A DNA stretch of 64,000 bases from Acidobacteriota bacterium (GCA_003167215.1 PMTV01000053.1:1-64000); one strand, 5' to 3'. Shown: positions 1 to 10,112, counted from the first letter of the stretch. A program made the numbers and translations. Notes: generated by a model not told the origin, from the letters alone.

Positions 1-538
1 ACCAGCCACCACGGGCAGCGAAATCCTGCAAGTTTAAGCGCGGCTAGAAACGCGGTCAAAAGTGCTATCAGACCGAGTTCATAGTACTTGTTGTGTGTTT
101 CCTTTACCTTTCATGCTACATTGCTCTTATGTAATCTTATAACTCTAGACTCACTTGAACGCAATAGTAACGTACAGCTCGCACACTTTTGCATTCTAAA
201 ACGGAGACTTCGGTTTCTACGGAGCCTTCGTTCTTATCCAATCAACTCTTCTCGTCCTGAGGAACGAAGGGCGAATTGTGAAGGGTGCGGGTTTTGACCT
301 GCACTTCTGCACGCGAAAAATCTGGAAAGCCCACAGTGTGCACATCCTTGCATTCCGCATCCTGACTTCCTATCATTGTTGCGATGAAAATTTGGTTTAG
401 AACGGGCCACGAGCGGGGCGGCGCCGAACGGGGCGAGGGCCAGGGCGGCGAGCAATCGCGCCCGGTGGGATTGCTCCGTCCCGCTATCAGGCTAATCACG
501 TACTTACCGGCATTCTCTTTCTTGGTACGATTCTGAAC
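1..538. other. Intergenic region, no supported gene
   Basis: No convincing gene is seen here. The first 37 bases could be the last codons of a gene entering from the left (one frame ends ...GSEILQV then TAA at 35-37), but the piece is too short to identify. Short open frames further on have no ribosome-binding site or recognisable family. Around 255-275 there is a short sequence of the kind that recurs between genes in this genome (CGTCCTGAGGAACGAAGG). The last 60 bases should hold the promoter of the cupin gene that starts at 539. Confidence 0.5.
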
Positions 539-949
539 ATGGAGATCAAAAGAGCAGGCTCGCAAGCGTCCGTCAAGGGCCCGTCAGAGTGGTTCACTGG
601 TACGGTCCGGATTGATCCGCTATTTCAGGCGCCCGATCCGGCACTGGTCCAAGGTGCCAGCGTAACTTTCGAGCCGGGCGCGCGGACCGCTTGGCATACG
701 CATCCGCTCGGTCAAACTCTCATCGTCACGGCGGGCTGCGGCTGGGCCCAGCGCGAAGGCGGGCCCATCGAGGAAATCCGGCCCGGTGATGTGGTTTGGT
801 TTTCGCCCGGCGAGAAGCATTGGCATGGAGCCACGCCGAGTACGGCCCTGACGCACATCGCGATTCAGGAAAAGCTTAACGGCAAGGTCGTGGACTGGAT
901 GGAACAGGTCAGCGATCCAGAATACCGGCTTGGGTTAATCGGCAAATGA
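539..949 (+). CDS. Cupin, manganese-dependent hydroxynitrile lyase type
   Basis: A 136-residue single-domain cupin that matches, nearly residue for residue as far as I recall it, the (R)-selective hydroxynitrile lyase of the acidobacterium Granulicella tundricola (GtHNL). That enzyme reversibly splits cyanohydrins into aldehyde and HCN in the cytoplasm. The known metal ligands are present at the same numbers: H53 and H55 in AWHTH, Q59, and H94 in GEKHWH. The catalytic-pocket residues A40, V42, H106 and Q110 also match. Length is normal for the family. The start at 539 gives the expected N-terminus (MEIKR), although no clear Shine-Dalgarno precedes it. It stands alone, followed by 470 bases of repeats. 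The natural substrate is unknown; the close relatives named carboxymuconolactone-decarboxylase-associated cupins are an alternative label. Confidence 0.92.
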   Translation: MEIKRAGSQASVKGPSEWFTGTVRIDPLFQAPDPALVQGASVTFEPGARTAWHTHPLGQTLIVTAGCGWAQREGGPIEEIRPGDVVWFSPGEKHWHGATPSTALTHIAIQEKLNGKVVDWMEQVSDPEYRLGLIGK

Positions 950-1421
950 AGAACCCCGGTTCCTCATGCACAGCTCCCGCCGCGACAATCCGGCCTAAAG
1001 CCCGGGGGTTTAGGTCCCGCAGGGTTCAGCGAGAGGAACCGGCTTCTGACGTTTCTAATCGAAACTGGCTCAAAAACAGAAGTTACAGAAAACACACGAC
1101 TAAACCATGTCTAACCGGGGCCAGAATCGGTTGTCAGCGTCGCGCAAACTCAGTCGCGGAGGCTCTTTCTAATCGAGAACTTTCAACCAATCGGGATCGC
1201 TCCAATTCTCCCGCTGCGAGCACCCTGACATTTCTAACCGGTTCTGCCTCGCAAACAGAATTCGCCATAACCCATTCAAAACAAACGACGCCGTCAATTC
1301 TAACCGGTTCTAGAATTGTGAATTCCACAGGAATTCACCCAGAGCGCAGTTCGCGAAGGGCACAATACCGCCCGGGCATTGACACCTCTTTCCGCCTGGC
1401 GCAAGATGGCGCGCAATTAAA
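950..1421. repeat. Intergenic region with degenerate direct repeats and a hairpin
   Basis: An open frame crosses this stretch, but its translation is Ser/Arg/Thr-rich with no family and it is better explained as repeats. Five copies of a TTTCTAAYCGRNWCTG-like element lie near 1048, 1106, 1162, 1227 and 1294, spaced about 57-67 bases. The copies at 1048-1081 and 1227-1260 agree at 26 of 34 positions. At 1318-1338 a perfect 9-bp hairpin (GTGAATTCC, loop ACA, GGAATTCAC) is followed by CCAGAG. This is one copy of a hairpin family also found at 4042, 14452 and 15087. The region probably also contains the promoter of the ABC transporter operon. Confidence 0.55.
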
Positions 1422-2365
<944 letters not shown>

Positions 2366-2369
<4 letters not shown>

Positions 2370-3949
2370 GCGCCTTCGCCGTGAATCCCGAATTCCTGCG
2401 CAACGCCCGCATCCAGTTGCGCCCTGGCCGCGCCATCGCCGCCGCCGTCATTTGCGCCGCCATCTCCCTGACGATTTGGTATTCGTTCGAGTCTCGATCC
2501 GCCCAATCGGTCGCCGTGGACGCAATCGAGATGTTCAAATTCATTCTGCAAATGCAAGCCTTCGTATTGCTGGTCGGCGGCGGAATCTACGAGCTTCTTT
2601 CGGTTCACCGCGAAAAAGAGTTGAACACTTTCGATTTCCAGCGCGTCACGCGGCTCACCGCCTTTGAGCTTGCTGTGGGAAAACTCTTCGGCGCGCCGAT
2701 TCTTACCTACCTGATTGTTTTGTGTTTTATGCCCATCGCTATCTTCGCCGCAGTTGTGGGGCATGCTCCACTTGTGCTGGTAGTGGAGGCGTACGCCATT
2801 CTGCTGGTGGGTTGCATTGCGTTTCACGTTCTCGGACTCTTGATCTCAACGGCGTTGGGGCACGGCGTTTCTGCTATAGCGGTTCTGCCGTATTTAATTT
2901 TAGTGGTTTTTACTTCCGTCGATTTTTTTACCACCCAGGGTCCTGGTCTCTCCCCGTCTGCTTCAACCTGGACGGTTCATCAATTGAATCCGTTCGCCGC
3001 AACCGCGATGTTTGCGAAGGACACGCCGCGAGGTTTGAGCGATCTTTTCTTCGGAGTTTCCGTTCCTCACTTCGCCGTTCTGATGGTGATTTACGTCACG
3101 CTCATCGCGTGGTTTCTGCTCGCTATCGTGCGCAATTTGAAACGAGATCCCGCGGTTTACGAGCTGTATTCGCCCATGCAAGCTTTCGGATTCGCCATTT
3201 ATCTGAACTTGCTGATGCTCGGCTTCTTCAATTGGAAAGCGCCTCTTGGCCCGCCGTACATGGTGGACGGCCAGATAACCGGCTTTGCGGCTTTTCCCGC
3301 TCGTTCAGTCGAGACCATGCTTCTGGCTAGTAGTTTTTGGCTCTTCGCCTTGCTCGGAATAATTCTGCTGCGCAAGCGCGAACAGGTTAGGCGGAGAATC
3401 CAATCATTGGGCGAAGGAGCGGCGGGCATCTGGGCCGCGCTTTGGCCCGCTCCCTATGTGTTCGCCGGCATGATCGCCGTGGGAATTGCGATTGTGGAGC
3501 TTATCCGCGTTTACCGGAATCCTGCGCCTAATGAATGGGATTGGGGGCTTGCGACCGCGACCATCGCCTTCTACACGCTGTGGGTGGCGCGGGACTTGCT
3601 GTACTTGCAGTGGATGGGTCTGCGCCGCACGCGGCGTCCGCTTGGCTCCGCCATAATTTATTTGCTCGTGTTTTACACTTGCACCGGCATCATCTTTGGA
3701 GTGGCTCACGTTTTGCTGCGCCAGTCCTCCGCGCCGTATTCGGCCATGCTGATTCCGTCCGGCATTTCGTCGCTCTCCATTGAGGAGTGGACGGCTAGTT
3801 ACCAGATATGGCTGGTGGTGCCGGCAGTCCTTGCCGCCCAGGTGCTGCTGTTCGCTTTCCTCCAGCGGCAAAAACTTCGCGAATTCATCACGCCGGCCGT
3901 CGTGGCCCCGGTCGTTACGCCGCGCAAACCCAGCCTCATGACCCGCTGA
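2366..3949 (+). CDS. ABC-2 type transporter permease
   Basis: A 527-residue integral membrane protein with about twelve hydrophobic segments (for example near residues 17-33, 57-77, 113-133, 136-157, 168-185, 236-255, 275-290, 315-335, 358-382, 394-413, 430-450 and 478-500). It starts at a GTG that overlaps the end of the ATPase gene by four bases, a usual arrangement for coupled subunits. It is the membrane channel half of the transporter and its partner is the ATPase encoded just upstream. At about twice the length of a common ABC-2 permease, it may have arisen by fusion or duplication of two six-helix halves. Substrate is not evident. A repeat-rich 220-base gap separates it from the convergent response-regulator gene. 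Confidence 0.88.
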
Positions 3950-4041
3950 AAATGACCGCAAACTCCCAACTCGCCCCCACAAATCCTTGGCGATCACTGG
4001 AACATGGGGCAGGGCCCGCTTTTCGTAGCGCCGGGCTCGTC

Positions 4042-4095
4042 TTGTGATCCCGCAGGAATTCACCCAGAGGCCTTTGCGAAGGGCCGGCTCTTTTG
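4042..4095 (+). repeat. Hairpin repeat, GTGAATYCC family
   Basis: Copy of a dispersed repeat: an imperfect hairpin (GTGATCCCG..AGGAATTCAC) followed by CCCAGAGGCCTTTGCGAAGG and GCCGGCTCTTTT. The same order is found inverted at 15057-15107 and partly at 1318-1360. Confidence 0.65.
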
Positions 4096-4114
4096 GTTTT
4101 CGTATCCGATCGGC

Positions 4115-4145
4115 AACCCGCCGGCGGGACGCCGGCGCTACAAAA
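4115..4145 (+). repeat. Dispersed palindromic repeat, GCCGGCG family
   Basis: A 7-bp inverted repeat, GCCGGCG-GGA-CGCCGGC, followed by GCTACAAAA. It belongs to the family that recurs at more than ten places in this window. Confidence 0.75.
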
Positions 4146-4169
4146 CCTTCCCGGGCGTACCGTCCGGGG

Positions 4170-4877
4170 TTACGGCTGCACCAAATTGTTGCGGATGGCG
4201 AAGCGGATTAAATCGCTGAAGCTGTCGAAATCCATTTTGCGCATGATGTGGTTGCGGTGGCTTTCCACCGTGCGGGTGGAAACGCCGATCGACGCGGCCG
4301 CTTCCTTGTTGCTTTTTCCGCTGGCCAAAAGCTGCACCACTTCGAGTTCGCGTTGCGAGAGCGGAGCTTCGTCCGGCACGCCGTTGGATCCCGTACCGCG
4401 CGTATCGCGGACGAAACTTTCCGCCATGGTGGCGGCCAGTTTGCCGGTAAAAAACGGCTTGTTGCCCTTGATGTGGCGCACTGCGGCGAGCAGCTCGCCG
4501 TCCGCGTCGGATTTCAGAACGTACCCGCGCGCGCCGCAGCGCAGCACTTCCCGCGCAACCTCCTCGGAAAAGTGCATGGTCAGGATCAGCACTTCGGTGG
4601 ACGGCGATTGTTCGCGAATCATGCGGGCCACTTCCAGGCCGTTTTTTTCCGGCATAGTGAGATCGAGCACAACCAGGTCCGGCCGCTGCTTGATCACGTA
4701 ATCCATGGTGGTCACACCGTCGGCCGCTTCCGCGCATACTTCTAGATCCGGCTGGGACTCCAGCAGCGAACGGATGCCGCGGCGCACGATCGAATGATCG
4801 TCGGCTACGAGAATCTTGTAAGTTCTCGGCGCCGCCGGTGCTGCCCCTGTGGTTGAAGTTGCCGCTTCTTTCGCCAT
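4170..4877 (-). CDS. Response regulator, NarL/FixJ (LuxR) family
   Basis: A 235-residue two-domain transcription regulator. The receiver domain (about 19-137) keeps the acidic pair D26/D27 (VADDHS), the phosphorylation site D72 in LVVLDLTMP, T100 and K122. A LuxR-type helix-turn-helix covers about 170-235 (SQRELEVVQLLASGKSNKEA, then TRTVESHRNHIMRKM). It should bind DNA when phosphorylated by its partner kinase. That partner is almost certainly the PAS histidine kinase immediately upstream on the same strand, 136 bases away. The gap between the two is filled with low-complexity sequence that includes a TTCGCTCAGGACAAGC-type repeat. The target genes are unknown; no obvious target operon lies alongside. 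Confidence 0.95.
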   Translation of the reverse strand: MAKEAATSTTGAAPAAPRTYKILVADDHSIVRRGIRSLLESQPDLEVCAEAADGVTTMDYVIKQRPDLVVLDLTMPEKNGLEVARMIREQSPSTEVLILTMHFSEEVAREVLRCGARGYVLKSDADGELLAAVRHIKGNKPFFTGKLAATMAESFVRDTRGTGSNGVPDEAPLSQRELEVVQLLASGKSNKEAAASIGVSTRTVESHRNHIMRKMDFDSFSDLIRFAIRNNLVQP

Positions 4878-5013
4878 TTTTCCCTCGCGTACCGAGATTG
4901 TGGCCGTCTCCCGCCCCGCCTTTCGCTCCAGCGCTCCCGCGCTCCCGCCCTTCGCCTCGGCCTTTCGCTCCGCGCCTCACCCCGCCTTTCGCTTCGCTCA
5001 GGACAAGCGGGCG

Positions 5014-6414
5014 CTACTGCTGCTGCGAATCTTCGGGCGCGGGGAGCTCTACCGAGACGGTGGTGCCGCGACCGGGCTTGCTTTTTATTTCGAAGGTGCC
5101 GCCGAGCTGTTTCACGCGCTCGCACATTCCGGCGATGCCGATGCCCAACGGGGAATTCCAGCCCGTGGCCGCGGAAGGCTGCGCCATCCCGACGCCCGCA
5201 TCTTTCACCGCGATCCGGATTTTTCCGCCGGCGCGTTGCAGGAGAATCACCGCGACGGGAGACTTGGAATGGCGGTGAATGTTCGTAAGCGCTTCCTGCA
5301 CCACGCGAAAAAGCGCGATTTCGGTTTCCTTGGGCAAGCGGCCGAAGTCTCCCCTGCTGTTCACTTTCACCTGAATGCCGCTGCGCTCTGCAAATCCCGA
5401 GGCATACCATCGCAGCGCGGAGCCAAGTCCGGCTTCTTCGAGCAACAGCGGGTGCAGCAGGTAAGAGACGGTGCGAACCTGGCGAATGACGGCGTCGGCA
5501 AAATCGCGCGCGGATTGCAGGAATTTCCTGCCCACGGTGTTGCGCTTTGGCAGTGTGTCGCCCACGCGCGCGAGCGACATTTTTAGCGCAGCCATTTCCT
5601 GCGAGACGGTTTCGTGCAAATCGCGCGCCATGCGGCGATGTTCTTCGTCGCGCAAAGTGAGCAACTGGTCGGACACGCGCCGCAGTCGCTCCTCGACGTT
5701 CAGGCGGTCGGTGACGTCTTCGGTCACTCCCACCACGCGGACTACGCGCCCTTCGGAGTCGCGCAGAGGAAAGCCCCGAGCGTGAAAATGGCGCAAGCCA
5801 GCGGACGAGAGGCATCGAAGGTCGTGCTGGAAAGGTGTCCCGTCTGTTATCGCCCCTTGCATACGCTTCTGGGCCTCGGCGACATCGTCGGGATGGACGT
5901 TCGGCGCGATGTTTGGAAGATCGTTCTCGCATTTTCGGTAATCGACGCCGAGAATTCGATAGAGATTGTCGGAACACAAAACTGTTCCCAGGTTTGCATC
6001 CACTTCCCAGCTTCCCATGTTGACGAGCTGTTCGGCTTGCGCCAGCAGCGCCTGGCTTTTGCGCAGTTCGTCTTCCGTCTTTTTTTGAGCGGTAATGTCG
6101 TGAGCCAGCAACGAAACCGAAGGGCGCTTGCCCAAGGTTCGGCCGACCGGCAGCACACGGGCGTAAAACCAGTGGCGGCCGTCTTCCAAGTCCACGGGAA
6201 ATTCGATCCCATCGGCCTGGTGGGTCGCGATCACACGGTGAAGAACCTCGCTAAACGGGAGGAAAACGTCTTCGCCCAAAACCTCCATGGCATGCCGACC
6301 GATAAAGTCCGTCTGGTGCCCGATTTTGAGAGGCTGGCGGGAGCTCCACATTCCTAAGAACCGGCCGTCTGTGTCGAGCTCAAATAAAAACTCGTCGAAT
6401 ACTTTCGCCAACAC
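5014..6414 (-). CDS. PAS-domain sensor histidine kinase, NarX/DegS type
   Basis: Soluble kinase of 466 residues with two PAS domains (about 1-110 and 125-240), a short coiled coil, a HisKA_3 dimerisation domain with the phospho-histidine H267 in ARDLHETVSQE, and an HATPase domain with N378 (EALTNIH), the G1 box DAGVG (405-409) and the GIGIAGM box near 424-430. No membrane segments are seen, so it probably senses a cytoplasmic signal. Its output should be the LuxR-type regulator just downstream. The start is uncertain: the GTG at 6414 lacks a clear ribosome site, and coding-like sequence continues in frame to a stop at 6577, with only rare CTG starts. The true N-terminus may be up to about 50 residues longer. 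Confidence 0.9.
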   Translation of the reverse strand: MLAKVFDEFLFELDTDGRFLGMWSSRQPLKIGHQTDFIGRHAMEVLGEDVFLPFSEVLHRVIATHQADGIEFPVDLEDGRHWFYARVLPVGRTLGKRPSVSLLAHDITAQKKTEDELRKSQALLAQAEQLVNMGSWEVDANLGTVLCSDNLYRILGVDYRKCENDLPNIAPNVHPDDVAEAQKRMQGAITDGTPFQHDLRCLSSAGLRHFHARGFPLRDSEGRVVRVVGVTEDVTDRLNVEERLRRVSDQLLTLRDEEHRRMARDLHETVSQEMAALKMSLARVGDTLPKRNTVGRKFLQSARDFADAVIRQVRTVSYLLHPLLLEEAGLGSALRWYASGFAERSGIQVKVNSRGDFGRLPKETEIALFRVVQEALTNIHRHSKSPVAVILLQRAGGKIRIAVKDAGVGMAQPSAATGWNSPLGIGIAGMCERVKQLGGTFEIKSKPGRGTTVSVELPAPEDSQQQ

Positions 6415-6577
6415 GGCCAGCGGGCGCGACGCTGTCGCCAGCGATTCGAATCCGTCGTAGCGGGAATTATAGGCCAGAGCAAAATAGGTTCGGCGCGGGA
6501 AGCGCTCGCCTTTGGCCTCTTGAGCTGACCCGAGTTGAAGTTCGCCCCAGGGAGAGTGGTCATTATTTAGAGAAAGC

Positions 6578-7197
6578 TAAACACAACTCCGACCACAAAC
6601 GCCTCGCTCGCGCTTGGATCGGTCAAATTCAGTTGCGGTGTGGAATTCGAAGCCCAGGATTTCGTTTCCAACGGCGTGAATTTCCTCTCTCGTAACTTGG
6701 ATTGTCAAGTAATTTGTGTTTCACAACGGGAAGGACGGCATCTGTAAGTCGTCAGAGCTACGTGTTTCATTTTGGAACTAGAACTATTGCTGAATGCTTC
6801 GCGGAGTTGCGTACCGACCGCAAAACAAAAGCCGTAATGTTGCGAATTGAAACAACTATCGCGATGATTATATTTGTTCGCCAAAGCTGGAAGGGTCAGG
6901 GAATGTTGCTAATGTTTCTCCCACGGTCCCCCGATAAGTAAATAGGGAATGGACGGTCAACATCTCTCCAGAGCTGCTTGCAGCATCGAGACAAAAGTGC
7001 GGCAGGCGGTTCTGGGGGGATGAAGATTTGTGGCCGGTTTTGTACGTTTGAGTTTGTGGAAGTGCGCGTTTGCAGCGCCGTCTGCCAAACGCCGGATTCG
7101 TTCCGATTTGACCGTTTTGCATGGACTTCAGACAGCGAAACGCTCAAGCGAGTTGGCACCGATATGGGCCGCCCGTTCCCCGCCAAAAGGGGAAGCT
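6578..7197. other. Divergent intergenic region
   Basis: About 600 bases between the minus-strand kinase and the plus-strand pseudo-receiver gene. It must hold the promoters of both. AT-rich stretches occur around 6700-6880. No gene, repeat or clear operator was recognised; open frames here have no family features. Confidence 0.5.
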
Positions 7198-7872
7198 ATG
7201 TGCGCCTCCGCGGTTCGCATTCTTGTCGTGGGTCACATGTCCGCCAGCACTCTGGCTACACTGCAACGACTTGAACGGGATGGCTGGAACGCTTATTCCG
7301 TAAGCAGCATCGCCGAAGCAGAATCTGTGCTGAAAACGATTCGATTCGATGTGATTCTCGCGGGCGAAAGCATCGGTGACGGCAGCGGCTACGACTTAGC
7401 CGACGTGGTTTTGGAGTGTGGCGCGACATTGCTCGTTTCCGTTGCGCTCTCGGAAGCTTCGCTGTGGCTGCCGGTAGTCCAGCGTGGAATGATGACTCTC
7501 GGCGACCGGGCGCTGAACTCTTCCAAGTTGCAATTGGAAATCACACAGCTATTGGACAAACCCGTCCGCACGCAGGTGTCAATCTCGTCCGGCAAAGCAC
7601 CCGGCTGGGTTGCCGAAACATCGCCGCGCGAAACACTTTCCGCTGCGGACCCTCGTGTAGGCCCGGGCGAAAGAAGAGGACGCTCCGCGCAGGGAAGTGC
7701 TGCGCCAAAAAACTCCCTGCCGCTGCGACGCCGATCGGCGGGAGCAGCATTAATCTCCATTCCTAACGATGCCGGGCTCGAGCTCGAACCCGCGAAAGCT
7801 CGCGGAGTCCCGGGCGACGTTGCCGGAGAACAGTTTCGCCGGCATCCCGCTCGCACACTGAATCGTCATTGA
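7198..7872 (+). CDS. Degenerate response-regulator receiver protein
   Basis: The N-terminal half of this 224-residue protein has the CheY-like fold pattern (VRILVVG, then RFDVILAG, then TLLVSVA). The key residues are changed: the acidic pair is G12-H13, the phosphorylation site is glutamate (E57 in LAGESIG) and the conserved lysine is missing. It is therefore unlikely to be phosphorylated and may be locked in one state, since glutamate can mimic phospho-aspartate. The C-terminal 90 residues are Arg/Pro/Gly-rich and look disordered. The ATG at 7198 was chosen because AAAAGGGGAAGC precedes it; an open frame reaches further upstream but without a ribosome site. It lies 58 bases before the DUF2934/Hsp20-like gene on the same strand. 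Partner and output are unknown. Confidence 0.65.
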   Translation: MCASAVRILVVGHMSASTLATLQRLERDGWNAYSVSSIAEAESVLKTIRFDVILAGESIGDGSGYDLADVVLECGATLLVSVALSEASLWLPVVQRGMMTLGDRALNSSKLQLEITQLLDKPVRTQVSISSGKAPGWVAETSPRETLSAADPRVGPGERRGRSAQGSAAPKNSLPLRRRSAGAALISIPNDAGLELEPAKARGVPGDVAGEQFRRHPARTLNRH

Positions 7873-7930
7873 GCGGCGTGAGCATTTGACGTCAGGAGCA
7901 TTTGGCATTTATTTAACAGTGAGAGGCACT

Positions 7931-8590
7931 ATGAAGCCATTCGCATCAGGGACGCGCACGGTCCCGTCGCAGAAGCACTTGAAACTCGCGCTGCCCTCCG
8001 CCGCGCTGCGCGAATTCGTTCCGCTGTCCGATTTGACGGAGGCGCTTCTTTGCGCCTACGACGGAGTGGCGCGCCGGGCCTATGAGAAATTCATGGATCG
8101 TGGCGCGCGGACGGGCAGCGAACTCGAAGATTGGCTGGACGCCGAACACGAGGTGCTGGGCGAGATGCAAGTGGACGTCGCGGAGTGCGGCGGGTACGTA
8201 AGCGTGTTGGCATCGCTGCCGGGATACCGAAGCGCGCAAGTGATCCTGGGCATCGAGCCGCGCTGGCTTCTGATTTTCGGCTGTCAAGAGTGCAAAGATC
8301 GCGCGGACACGTCCGGGTTGGTGCGTGCGCTGGACCCGCTGCGAGGGCCGCCGCGGATGGACGCGGCTGCTCTTGCCGTCATGTGCGTCCATGCGTGCCG
8401 CGAAGAAGTCTCAGCGCGGCACGCCGATTCGGCGCATCCCGCACCGAACCTTTTTTGCATCCAGGAATTACCCGCGGAAGTAGATCCGGCCCGGTGCAGC
8501 GCGATTCTTTCGAACGGATTACTTGGCATACGCATCTCCAAGACCTCCGGGGAAAAAACTGCACCGGACAAGAGCCTCTCGACCTCGTAG
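7931..8590 (+). CDS. DUF2934 and Hsp20-like domain protein
   Basis: A 219-residue protein. Residues about 40-75 fit DUF2934 (ARRAYEKFMDRG then ELEDWLDAEHEVL). Directly after it comes a stretch with the pattern of a small heat-shock alpha-crystallin domain (QVDVAECGGYVSVLASLPGY, then GIEPRWLLIFG), where the acidic side chains and PG turn match Hsp20 strands. The combination is common in Acidobacteriota and is thought to be a chaperone-type stress protein, but I know of no experiment that proves it. The start at 7931 has GAGAGG seven bases upstream. It may be cotranscribed with the pseudo-receiver gene before it. The C-terminal 90 residues are not assigned. Confidence 0.7.
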   Translation: MKPFASGTRTVPSQKHLKLALPSAALREFVPLSDLTEALLCAYDGVARRAYEKFMDRGARTGSELEDWLDAEHEVLGEMQVDVAECGGYVSVLASLPGYRSAQVILGIEPRWLLIFGCQECKDRADTSGLVRALDPLRGPPRMDAAALAVMCVHACREEVSARHADSAHPAPNLFCIQELPAEVDPARCSAILSNGLLGIRISKTSGEKTAPDKSLSTS

Positions 8591-8618
8591 GCGCAACCCG
8601 CCGCGCTACGAAACCGGT

Positions 8619-9461
8619 TCAGGCTAGATTACCGCGCCGGGTGAAACTCTTTGCCAGCCACCACCATAAAATAATTCCGGCGATGAATGACGCGAGGCTG
8701 CCGGCCTGTGCGTTGGACATTCCGAGGAAGGAGCGGGGATTGATGCGGATGAATTCCACCAGGAAGCGGGCCAAGCCTGTGAGCACCAGGTAGGCGGCGA
8801 AAACGGAGCCGGCGGGAAGTGGGTTGTTGCGCAGCGCGCTGCGCTGGCGATCAAACATGCGCCATAGAAACCAGGCGATGGCGCAGGCCACGATCAATTC
8901 GTAAATCGGCGTGGGATGCACGCGCTGCGTTGTCGGAACGAGACCGTTCGGGAAACTCATGCCCCATGGGAGGGAAGTGGGGATGCCGTAGTCACCGTCG
9001 CCCGAGAGGAAGCAGCCGATGCGTCCGATGCCGTAGCCTAAGGCGGCGGCGGGCGAGCCTGCGTCGAGCAGAGTGAGGAGCGGGATGCGCTGGCGGCGAC
9101 CGACCCATACGAACGCCGCGAAACCTGCGAGCAAACCTCCGAACCAGGCAAAGCCGTAAGGACTAATGAGCAGCGCGAGCGGATGGGCGAAAAAATCAGT
9201 TGGGGATTCCAGCAAGTGATAAAGCTTCGCGCCGGCCAGACCCACCATGCATGGAATGGCGACGAGCAGTTCGGCTTCGGCGTTGGCGGATTTGGACGAA
9301 GCTGCGCCTGCTGAGTTCGAGGCGTGCTCTTTGCCGGACGATGCGAGGCCGCGGCGTTCGAGGTCGGCGCGCAGGACGAAAAAAGCAGCGAGCATCGCGC
9401 AGGCGACCATCAAGCCAAACGTCGGAATGGTGAGAGGCCCGAGATGGAGAAAGGGAATCAC
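8619..9461 (-). CDS. lgt: Prolipoprotein diacylglyceryl transferase
   Basis: Inner-membrane enzyme that transfers diacylglycerol from phosphatidylglycerol to the lipobox cysteine of prolipoproteins, the first step of lipoprotein maturation. The 280 residues contain about seven membrane segments, the Lgt signature beginning GRIGCFLSGDGDYG (146-159, with R147 equivalent to the essential arginine) and the HPTPIYE motif (182-188). An unusual Ala/Ser-rich insert of about 25 residues lies at 42-64, in the first loop. It ends 28 bases from the convergent DUF2934 gene. Lipoproteins that would depend on it include the PQQ-propeller lipoprotein at 36-38 kb, which has a clear lipobox. Confidence 0.95.
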   Translation of the reverse strand: MIPFLHLGPLTIPTFGLMVACAMLAAFFVLRADLERRGLASSGKEHASNSAGAASSKSANAEAELLVAIPCMVGLAGAKLYHLLESPTDFFAHPLALLISPYGFAWFGGLLAGFAAFVWVGRRQRIPLLTLLDAGSPAAALGYGIGRIGCFLSGDGDYGIPTSLPWGMSFPNGLVPTTQRVHPTPIYELIVACAIAWFLWRMFDRQRSALRNNPLPAGSVFAAYLVLTGLARFLVEFIRINPRSFLGMSNAQAGSLASFIAGIILWWWLAKSFTRRGNLA

Positions 9462-9615
9462 GTAGCGAAAAATAATTCAGACAATAGTTTACAGTTTTGG
9501 AGAGGCAAAACCACGGCATTCCGGCGATATGGGGATGGTCTGATTCACGGCTTGATTTCAAATGCGATTGGATGCATCTTTACGCCGCTGCGCGCTTCAG
9601 GCGAGAGCTGCACGA

Positions 9616-10104
9616 ATGAATCCAATCAAGTTGCACTATAGCGAACCTCTGATTCGCAGGGCTGTTAAGACGTTCTGGTTTCGGGTCACAGGATGGCGAT
9701 TGTTTACTGCGCTATTCCTTTTGCTCGCGTTCCTTGTTTATTCGATTGTCGCCGGAGACCGCTCGTGGTCTGTCGGCGTGACGGGCAGCGTGCTCGCAAT
9801 AGGCGTGATTTTCTCAGTCACACTGTACGTGGTGCACTACAGGGCATCCGTCGGGCGCTTCCGCAGTATGCACACCCCTGAAGCAACGTTGGAAGTTGGT
9901 GACGAGAGGTTTCGTATGACGAGTGACGTTGGCTCTTCGGAAATGAGGTGGGACATTGTGACCGAGATCTGGCGCTTCCCGGAGTTCTGGCTGATGTTTT
10001 TCTCACGCGCACAGTTCGTTACTCTTCCCCTAGCTGACCTCGACGGAGAGGCCCGTGAAGTGATCCTCGGCCGTGTGAAATCCCATGGCGGCAAAGTCCG
10101 ATAA
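9616..10104 (+). CDS. YcxB-like membrane protein
   Basis: A 162-residue protein with two membrane helices in its first third (WRLFTALFLLLAFLVYSIV and SVLAIGVIFSVTLYVVHY), followed by a soluble beta-rich domain of about 90 residues with the YcxB pattern (ATLEVGDERFRMTS, then MRWDIVTEIWRFPEFWLMFF). Function is unknown. The ATG at 9616 was preferred over an in-frame one 54 bases upstream because the extra residues are Arg/Ala-rich and not part of the family. It converges on a PH-domain membrane protein with only 8 bases between the stop codons. That neighbour has a similar two-helix plus beta-domain design. Confidence 0.7.
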   Translation: MNPIKLHYSEPLIRRAVKTFWFRVTGWRLFTALFLLLAFLVYSIVAGDRSWSVGVTGSVLAIGVIFSVTLYVVHYRASVGRFRSMHTPEATLEVGDERFRMTSDVGSSEMRWDIVTEIWRFPEFWLMFFSRAQFVTLPLADLDGEAREVILGRVKSHGGKVR

Positions 10105-10112
10105 TATTGAAG

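Noticed and set aside
88-297. A 69-codon open frame near the left edge
   Set aside because: No ribosome site and Leu/Ser/Cys-rich random-like translation.
1048-1313. Possible CRISPR array
   Set aside because: Only five copies, strongly diverged, with uneven spacing and no cas genes in the window.
4805-5977. A 390-codon minus-strand frame overlapping the kinase
   Set aside because: Arg-rich shadow in another frame of the histidine kinase gene, which has complete motifs.
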